Of a DNA stretch of 10,162 bases, positions 5,595 through 10,162 are shown piece by piece (positions within the stretch are counted from its first letter, which is position 1; each line of letters begins with the position of its first letter). The notes under the pieces were generated by a model. That model searched no databases. It had not been told where the DNA came from and saw only the letters and a list, made by a program, of their open reading frames with translations. Where the stretch lies: positions 1 to 10,162 of the forward strand of contig JAEWLI010000151.1 in NCBI GenBank assembly GCA_023393375.1. The letters are read 5' to 3'. This stretch comes from Bacteroidota bacterium (lineage in GTDB: Bacteria > Bacteroidota > Bacteroidia > Cytophagales > Cyclobacteriaceae). The position numbers were made by a program, and so were the translations under genes.

Positions 5595-8027
5595 ATGACT
5601 TTAGTTCGCCGTATTCTAATATTATTTAGTATGCTCCTTTCCACGTCTGCAGTAGCTCAAGTAGTTACTGCCTTTGACGATTATTTTGGAGCTGAAACAT
5701 TTACAGGAACAAAGTCTATAAGTGTTCTGGATAATGACATCTATCCATCGGGGGTCTCACTTTTTATTGTTGAATATACCAATAATACGCAAATGAATTC
5801 CCCTCCAAGGGTAAGAAATAATGAAATAGAAATTTTTTCTCCATCTATCATAGGTCAAGATATCATCAAATACAGGATTTGCATGGGCAATACTTGCGAT
5901 ACGGCAAATGTATATGTTGGTATGTACCCATTTAAGAACCCAAGGGCAATTCAGGATGTGTTTTATGTAAATTCTTTTACAGCAAAAGCACTTCCGGTAA
6001 CAGAAAATGATATTCGCAGTAGCGGTATTGCGCTGTACCTATTGAGACAACCTGATCATGGTGTAGCCTGGGTAAAAGATAACAAAATCAATTACCGTCC
6101 TTTTAATTTGTCATTCACTATTGATTCCCTTGACTACAGGATTTGTCTGGGGATTAACTGCTCTTCTGCACGGGTTTATATTTATTCGCATCAACCCAAT
6201 TCACGCCCTGTATTAAGCGATATTCCGGTAACATTACAGGAAGATGAGTCACTTACATTTTCAGAAAATACCTTCCAGTCAGCTTTTAATGATCCGGATG
6301 GTGATCAATTGTATCAAGTAAAACTTGTTTCGCTGCCTAAAAATGGCATTCTCATGTTAAATAATGACACCCTGACCGCTGTACAGGAACTATCAGTTAG
6401 TGAACTCAATGATTTTATTTATATCCCCTATCCTGATTTTAATGGATCGGACTACCTGTATTGGAATGCCTCAGATGGTCAATTAGAAGCACTTTCCCCT
6501 GCTAAAGTTGTTTTTACAGTTGAATCTGTCAATGATCCACCGGTAGCCGTTGATGACACAGAACTTTCCCTATTGGAAGATGATATTTTAACAGTTTATC
6601 CCTTGCTTAACGACTATGATGTTGACGGGGATCTGCTTCAAATCGTCTCAGCAACTGCTCAAAATGCCACAATAGACGTTTATGATGATCATATTATTGT
6701 AAAACCAGCAACCGACTTTAATGGCACGTTAAACATCAATTATCGAATTACCGATGGTGAGGCATTTTCTGAGGCTTTGATAATAATTGATATAATGCCC
6801 GTTAATGACCCTCCTGTGATCTCAGATATATTTATTGAAACCCATGAAGACACGCCCTATGAGTTTCATTTATCTGATTTTCTGAATGTTTTCTCTGATC
6901 CTGATGGTGACCAGATGGGTCTTATTCAATTTACAAGTTTACCCAGTCATGGCGAATTGTTATTCAACAACCAGCCGGTTTCAGCTAATGAATGGTTGGA
7001 CGTACATACCGGCTCATTGGCATTTCATCCCCTATCTGATTTTCATGGGTCTGATAATATTGATTGGAATGCATCTGATGGTGAATTAATTACTGTTTCA
7101 TCTGCAAAAATTTACATTGAAATCGAATCCGTCAATGATCCGCCGGTAGCTGTTGATGATAAGGAGCTTACCATGCTGGAAGATGATGTTTTAATAGTGT
7201 ATCCCCTACTTAACGACTATGATGTTGACGGTGATCTGCTTCAAATCGTATCGGCAACTTCTCAGAATGCCTCAGCAGAAGTTAATGACGATCATATCAT
7301 AATAAAACCAGCAATCGACTATAATGGTACATTAACTATTAGTTATCGAATTACCGATGGTGAAGCATTTTCTGAGGCTTTGATAATAATTGATGTAATG
7401 CCTGTAGATGACCCTCCTGTGATCTCAGATATATTTATTGAAACCAATGAAGACATGCCGTATGAGTTTCATTTATCTGATTTTCTAAATGCTTTCTCCG
7501 ATCCGGATGGTGACCCGTTGGGGCTTATACAATTTGCCAATTTACCTGACAACGGAGAATTGCTGTTTAACAACCAGCGGGTTTCTGCCAATGAATGGAT
7601 AGATATCCATAAAGGAAAGCTGAAATATTATCCTGATCCGGATTTTAATGGTACAGAAGCTTTCCAATGGCAATGTATGTCTGGAGAATTGACTTCTAAC
7701 ATTGCCTTAGTTAACATTAAGATACATTCCGTATTAGAAACCTTAATATTTTATGAGGGGTTTTCTCCCAATGGCGATCAAAAAAATGATATCTGGATAA
7801 TAGAAGGCATTCATGAGTATCCCGATAATCATGTAAAAATATTTAACCGTGCAGGACTGCTTATTTTTGAAATCAGTAATTATGATAACATTTCAAAAGT
7901 TTGGTCAGGAGAAACCAATCATTACCATTTTAATTCTGAAAGATTAGCCCCAAATGATGTATATTATTATATAGTTACCTTAAATGACCATAAACCAGTG
8001 AAAGGCAGTGTGGTATTGAAACGATGA
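5595..8027 (+). CDS. Secreted multidomain cadherin-like adhesin with a T9SS type B sorting domain
   Basis: An 810-aa protein. A signal peptide (1-21, ending STSAVAQ) is followed by two Ig-like domains (about 24-109 and 117-197), each ending in the motif YRIC-x-G-x-x-C (C96/C101 and C184/C189). Then come alternating cadherin-like modules rich in calcium-binding-type motifs: A1 (about 205-311), B1 (312-402), A2 (403-512), B2 (513-603), A3 (604-712). A modules carry DPDGD, B modules carry NDYDVDGD. Residues 713-810 match the gliding-motility-type C-terminal domain (TIGR04131-like): GFSPNGDQKNDIW, VKIFNRAGLLIFE, W-x-G, then YYYIV. This is a type B T9SS sorting signal, so the protein is probably exported across the outer membrane and held at the surface with the PorP/SprF protein encoded next. 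B1-A2 and B2-A3 are a recent duplication. Start ATG 5595 fits the signal peptide. Adhesion is inferred from the domains; the ligand is unknown. Confidence 0.92.
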   Translation: MTLVRRILILFSMLLSTSAVAQVVTAFDDYFGAETFTGTKSISVLDNDIYPSGVSLFIVEYTNNTQMNSPPRVRNNEIEIFSPSIIGQDIIKYRICMGNTCDTANVYVGMYPFKNPRAIQDVFYVNSFTAKALPVTENDIRSSGIALYLLRQPDHGVAWVKDNKINYRPFNLSFTIDSLDYRICLGINCSSARVYIYSHQPNSRPVLSDIPVTLQEDESLTFSENTFQSAFNDPDGDQLYQVKLVSLPKNGILMLNNDTLTAVQELSVSELNDFIYIPYPDFNGSDYLYWNASDGQLEALSPAKVVFTVESVNDPPVAVDDTELSLLEDDILTVYPLLNDYDVDGDLLQIVSATAQNATIDVYDDHIIVKPATDFNGTLNINYRITDGEAFSEALIIIDIMPVNDPPVISDIFIETHEDTPYEFHLSDFLNVFSDPDGDQMGLIQFTSLPSHGELLFNNQPVSANEWLDVHTGSLAFHPLSDFHGSDNIDWNASDGELITVSSAKIYIEIESVNDPPVAVDDKELTMLEDDVLIVYPLLNDYDVDGDLLQIVSATSQNASAEVNDDHIIIKPAIDYNGTLTISYRITDGEAFSEALIIIDVMPVDDPPVISDIFIETNEDMPYEFHLSDFLNAFSDPDGDPLGLIQFANLPDNGELLFNNQRVSANEWIDIHKGKLKYYPDPDFNGTEAFQWQCMSGELTSNIALVNIKIHSVLETLIFYEGFSPNGDQKNDIWIIEGIHEYPDNHVKIFNRAGLLIFEISNYDNISKVWSGETNHYHFNSERLAPNDVYYYIVTLNDHKPVKGSVVLKR
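6528..7730 (+). repeat. Tandem 603-bp in-gene duplication (two 201-codon units)
   Basis: Unit 1 starts at 6528 and unit 2 at 7131, both with the codons for VNDPPVAVDD. By hand count the B halves share 75 of 91 residues and the first 70 residues of the A halves share 56. Around 6763-6880 versus 7366-7483 the DNA is nearly identical, including silent positions. Similarity falls sharply after about 7610, where the second unit changes to a different module end before the sorting domain. This indicates an in-frame duplication, possibly kept alike by gene conversion. Confidence 0.9.
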
Positions 8028-8935
8028 ATAGGAAGAAGGTATTAAAATATTTTTTGTCATTGATGATACTATGCATCCAATTGCCTGTTGCGGGTCAATC
8101 AAATGGGTTGATTTCACAATATATGTTTAACAGGTTATTGATCAATCCAGGTTATTCGGGAAATGAAGAATGCCTTTCAGTTACATTTTTACACAAAAAC
8201 CAATGGTCAGGTGTTGCAGGTGCTCCAGTTACCAATATAATTTCCGCACACACCCCCTTCAATAACCGTAATGGATTAGGATTATCGGTTATAAATGATC
8301 AAAGTGGAGGATTGTCACAAAATGGTTTATTCGGCTCATATGCTTATCGGATCAAAGGACAGGACTATGTTTTATCCATGGGACTTCAGGCAGGAATTAC
8401 GTTTTATCGATATCGGCCTCTATTCGTCCGTGATATGGATGACCCTGTATTTGAAGGTCAGGAAACAGCATTGGTTGAACCGGATTTCGGAACTGGATTA
8501 TATTATGAAAATAAAAACATGTACATGGGAATTTCTGTTCCCCAGCTATTTTCTTTTGGCAAGAATGAGAATATCAGCTATTCCCTTCAACGAAAAAGTT
8601 ACATTTTTGACGCGGGATACTCTTTCAAGTTGTCAGATGCATTTACTGTTAGTCCAACCACTTTGATCTACCTGAAAAATAAACACAAACCGGAAATAAA
8701 CATCAATATCAACTTGCTATTTGATGAAAAAATCTGGTTTGGAGTATTATACAGAAACCTCGATAATTTGGGATTTCTTGGTAAAGTTCATTTCACACCT
8801 CAAATCCAGGTGGGTTACGGATACGATATAACTACAGGTAAATTATCCTCACTATCTGGCAGTTCCCATGAAATTATGCTTAAGTATTCATTCATCAAAG
8901 TAGAAAAAAATGTGGTATCACCGAGATTTTTTTAA
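8024..8935 (+). CDS. PorP/SprF-family type IX secretion outer-membrane protein
   Basis: A 303-aa protein with a signal peptide (1-25, ending PVAGQ) and the family hallmark ISQYMFNRLLINPGYSGN (30-47), followed by FLHKNQWSGVAGAP. The rest is built of alternating beta strands suited to an outer-membrane barrel, and the length is typical of the PorP/SprF family (PF11751, TIGR03519). Members act in T9SS. Paralogues beside genes for type B sorting-domain cargo are thought to help deliver or anchor that cargo at the surface. Here the start ATG overlaps the cargo gene's stop as ATGA, implying coupled translation and matched amounts. No gene symbol is given because many paralogues exist and this is probably a cargo-specific one rather than the core PorP or SprF. 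Confidence 0.92.
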   Translation: MNRKKVLKYFLSLMILCIQLPVAGQSNGLISQYMFNRLLINPGYSGNEECLSVTFLHKNQWSGVAGAPVTNIISAHTPFNNRNGLGLSVINDQSGGLSQNGLFGSYAYRIKGQDYVLSMGLQAGITFYRYRPLFVRDMDDPVFEGQETALVEPDFGTGLYYENKNMYMGISVPQLFSFGKNENISYSLQRKSYIFDAGYSFKLSDAFTVSPTTLIYLKNKHKPEINININLLFDEKIWFGVLYRNLDNLGFLGKVHFTPQIQVGYGYDITTGKLSSLSGSSHEIMLKYSFIKVEKNVVSPRFF

Positions 8936-9857
8936 ACCAGTATTTTTTACATTGTTAGTGTTCCTCCATTGCTATTTAGCGAAGGCTCAAGGAATAAATG
9001 TTAACGGTGCTGCTGTCCAACCTTCTGAATATCAATTTCATATAATGCCCACATCGTTGTTGTCAGAGCATATGGAATATCCTGTTGCAATGCATGATGG
9101 TCAGCTAATTTTCATATCCAACCGTTCTTTAGATCGACCCATAAAACGTATAAATGTGGATCAACAAGGTTTTGACCGGTTGTATCTCAGTAAAATAGGA
9201 GAAGACGGTGGCTTGTTATCCCCTACGCATTTTGATTCATTCATGTTGCCATCAGCCCAGGTGTTGCATTACGGCCCTTTGTATTTGTTTACCAGCGGCA
9301 CGAAAATGGTGCTTACACTAAGTGTGAGGATGCACCGAACGGAAAAAGCTGTTCCAAGATTATTTATTGCTGAAAAGCAACAGGATAAATGGGTGCTCAC
9401 CGATACTTTATTCAAGGATACTCCAGGAGTGTTTACTCAACCATTTGTAGATGAAAAGACAAACCGGTTATATTTTGTATCTGATCTTGCCGGTGGATAT
9501 GGTGGAGCGGATATCTATGTGAGCATCCTGGGCAGCGAAAAATATGAAAATGTGGGATCGCTTATCAATACATCGGGAAATGAAGTTTTTCCCCGGATCT
9601 CCCCTACCGGCTATCTGTTTTTTTCTTCCAATGGACATCCTGGTTTTGGAGGCCTGGATTTTTTTAAAGCTGATTTTAGAGATGAATCCTTTGAAAATAT
9701 TACAAATTTAGGATCGGAAATTAACAGTGAACAGGATGATTTCGCTATTGTCTTTGATCAGTATGGTAGCAGGGGTTTTTTCTCATCCCGTAGGAACAAT
9801 AATGGTCAATCAGAAGATATTTTCCACTTTTATATGATACCGATAAATAAAAAATAA
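8910..9857 (+). CDS. Exported PD40-type beta-propeller-like protein, no OmpA domain
   Basis: A 315-aa protein. The N-terminus MWYHRDFFKP precedes a hydrophobic stretch ending AKAQG (signal peptide about 1-27). Four PD40/WD40-like repeats are visible: near 57-95 (QLIFISNRS), 178-206 (NRLYFVSDLAGGYGGADIYV), 223-255 (PRISPTGYLFFSSNGHPGFG, then GLDFF) and 276-307 (RGFFSSRRNNN...EDIF). Such repeats occur in T9SS PorE-like proteins, which usually also have an N-terminal TPR and a C-terminal OmpA peptidoglycan-binding domain; both are absent here. The protein ends at a clean TAA, with no OmpA remnant before the next gene. ATG 8910 is the only start that keeps the signal peptide and gives a 26-nt overlap with the PorP/SprF-like gene. 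It is probably a periplasmic or outer-membrane accessory of the cargo system. The partner is inferred from context. Confidence 0.85.
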   Translation: MWYHRDFFKPVFFTLLVFLHCYLAKAQGINVNGAAVQPSEYQFHIMPTSLLSEHMEYPVAMHDGQLIFISNRSLDRPIKRINVDQQGFDRLYLSKIGEDGGLLSPTHFDSFMLPSAQVLHYGPLYLFTSGTKMVLTLSVRMHRTEKAVPRLFIAEKQQDKWVLTDTLFKDTPGVFTQPFVDEKTNRLYFVSDLAGGYGGADIYVSILGSEKYENVGSLINTSGNEVFPRISPTGYLFFSSNGHPGFGGLDFFKADFRDESFENITNLGSEINSEQDDFAIVFDQYGSRGFFSSRRNNNGQSEDIFHFYMIPINKK

Positions 9858-9895
9858 ATTGCCATAATGTATAGAAGATGTAAGATGGACAGCAA

Positions 9896-9909
9896 GATTA
9901 GATCATAAA
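9896..9909 (+). repeat. 14-mer GATTAGATCATAAA, copy 2
   Basis: An exact match to the word at 5503-5516. This copy lies in the 80-bp gap between the PD40 gene stop and the PKD-protein start, where the last gene may have its own promoter. Any regulatory role is inferred from position only. Confidence 0.35.
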
Positions 9910-9937
9910 ATATCGATTAAACAAATAATTTTACAAC

Positions 9938-10162
9938 ATGCAAAAAATCATGTGTTTGTTCTTGTTATTGTGTTCAGGTATAGCATTTAGCCAGCCAGCT
10001 GATACCCTTTGCAATAACAGGAGCCAATTTCTGATGTTTGCAGCTGAGGCAAAAAAAGAATTGAAAGAACAAAAATGTGTGTTAATTGATGCCTCTTCGT
10101 CTTATGATAGTATCAGTGCTGATATAAGGTTTCAGTGGAATTTAGGTGATGGTACCACAGCC
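9938..10162 (+). CDS. Exported PKD-domain protein, 3' end outside the window
   Basis: The first 75 codons are present. ATG 9938-9940 opens a signal peptide (MQKIMCLFLLLLCSGIAFSQ, cleavage near residue 20). A short helical region follows with two cysteines (TLCNNRSQFL, and KEQKCVLIDA) and then the start of a PKD domain: CVLIDASSSYDS and FQWNLGDGTTA, the usual end of the first PKD strands. An alternative start at the fifth codon (ATG 9950) would shorten the signal peptide. In related loci, PKD proteins near PD40 and PorP/SprF genes are T9SS-associated, and some carry a C-terminal OmpA domain. Whether this one supplies the OmpA function missing from its neighbour cannot be seen. It is on the same strand as the cargo cluster but separated by 80 bp, so it may be transcribed with it or separately. 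Confidence 0.8.
   Translation, partial: MQKIMCLFLLLCSGIAFSQPADTLCNNRSQFLMFAAEAKKELKEQKCVLIDASSSYDSISADIRFQWNLGDGTTA

Noticed and set aside
6528..7730. The 603-bp tandem repeat as a mobile element or CRISPR-like array
   Set aside because: Both units are in frame, encode adhesin modules, and have no spacers, terminal repeats or transposase.
6886..8666. Plus-strand frames at 6886-7089 and 8295-8666 inside the adhesin and PorP/SprF genes
   Set aside because: Both are out-of-frame shadows of intact genes with clear domain matches.

Overview
The window looks like chromosome of a Bacteroidota bacterium, probably a Cytophagales-like lineage. The evidence is the gene content: a TonB-dependent receptor with an N-terminal carboxypeptidase-regulatory-like domain, a LytS-type/LytTR two-component pair, and a type IX secretion (T9SS) cassette with a gliding-motility-type C-terminal sorting domain and a PorP/SprF protein. 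The DNA is AT-rich and the genes lack obvious Shine-Dalgarno sequences, which also fits that phylum. No tRNA, rRNA, CRISPR array, insertion sequence or phage gene was seen.

Layout. (1) Positions 1-419 hold the 3' part of a plus-strand gene of unknown function, running in from the left edge and broken by an apparent single-base insertion at the GGG at 292-294. (2) Positions 420-479 are a short convergent intergenic stretch; together with the end of the broken gene it holds two AT-rich inverted repeats. (3) Positions 480-5181 are a minus-strand four-gene cluster, transcribed right to left: TonB-dependent receptor, small exported TPR-like protein, membrane histidine kinase, LytTR response regulator. 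The receptor loses its native C-terminus to a -1 frameshift at an A6 tract (3267-3272 on the plus strand is T6). If one A is restored, the protein is 720 aa and ends 11 nt before the TPR gene. (4) Positions 5182-5594 are a divergent intergenic region. (5) From 5595 to the right edge is a plus-strand T9SS-associated set: an 810-aa multidomain secreted adhesin-like protein with a type B sorting domain, a PorP/SprF outer-membrane protein (ATGA overlap), a PD40 beta-propeller-like protein without an OmpA domain (26-nt overlap), and, after 80 bp, the start of an exported PKD-domain protein cut by the window edge.

How they may work together. The right-hand set resembles the recurring Bacteroidota arrangement in which a T9SS cargo with a type B sorting domain is encoded beside its own PorP/SprF-family partner, which is thought to receive or anchor such cargo at the cell surface. 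The PD40 and PKD proteins are probably periplasmic or outer-membrane accessories. The left-hand cluster pairs an outer-membrane receptor and a periplasmic TPR-like protein with an inner-membrane kinase and its regulator. This suggests an uncharacterised sensing or uptake module, though the ligand cannot be read from sequence.

The best candidates for something undescribed are the receptor-TPR-kinase-regulator cluster, the two homopolymer-associated frameshifts, and a recent-looking 603-bp in-gene duplication in the adhesin. Nothing here is a clear new defence or mobile system.
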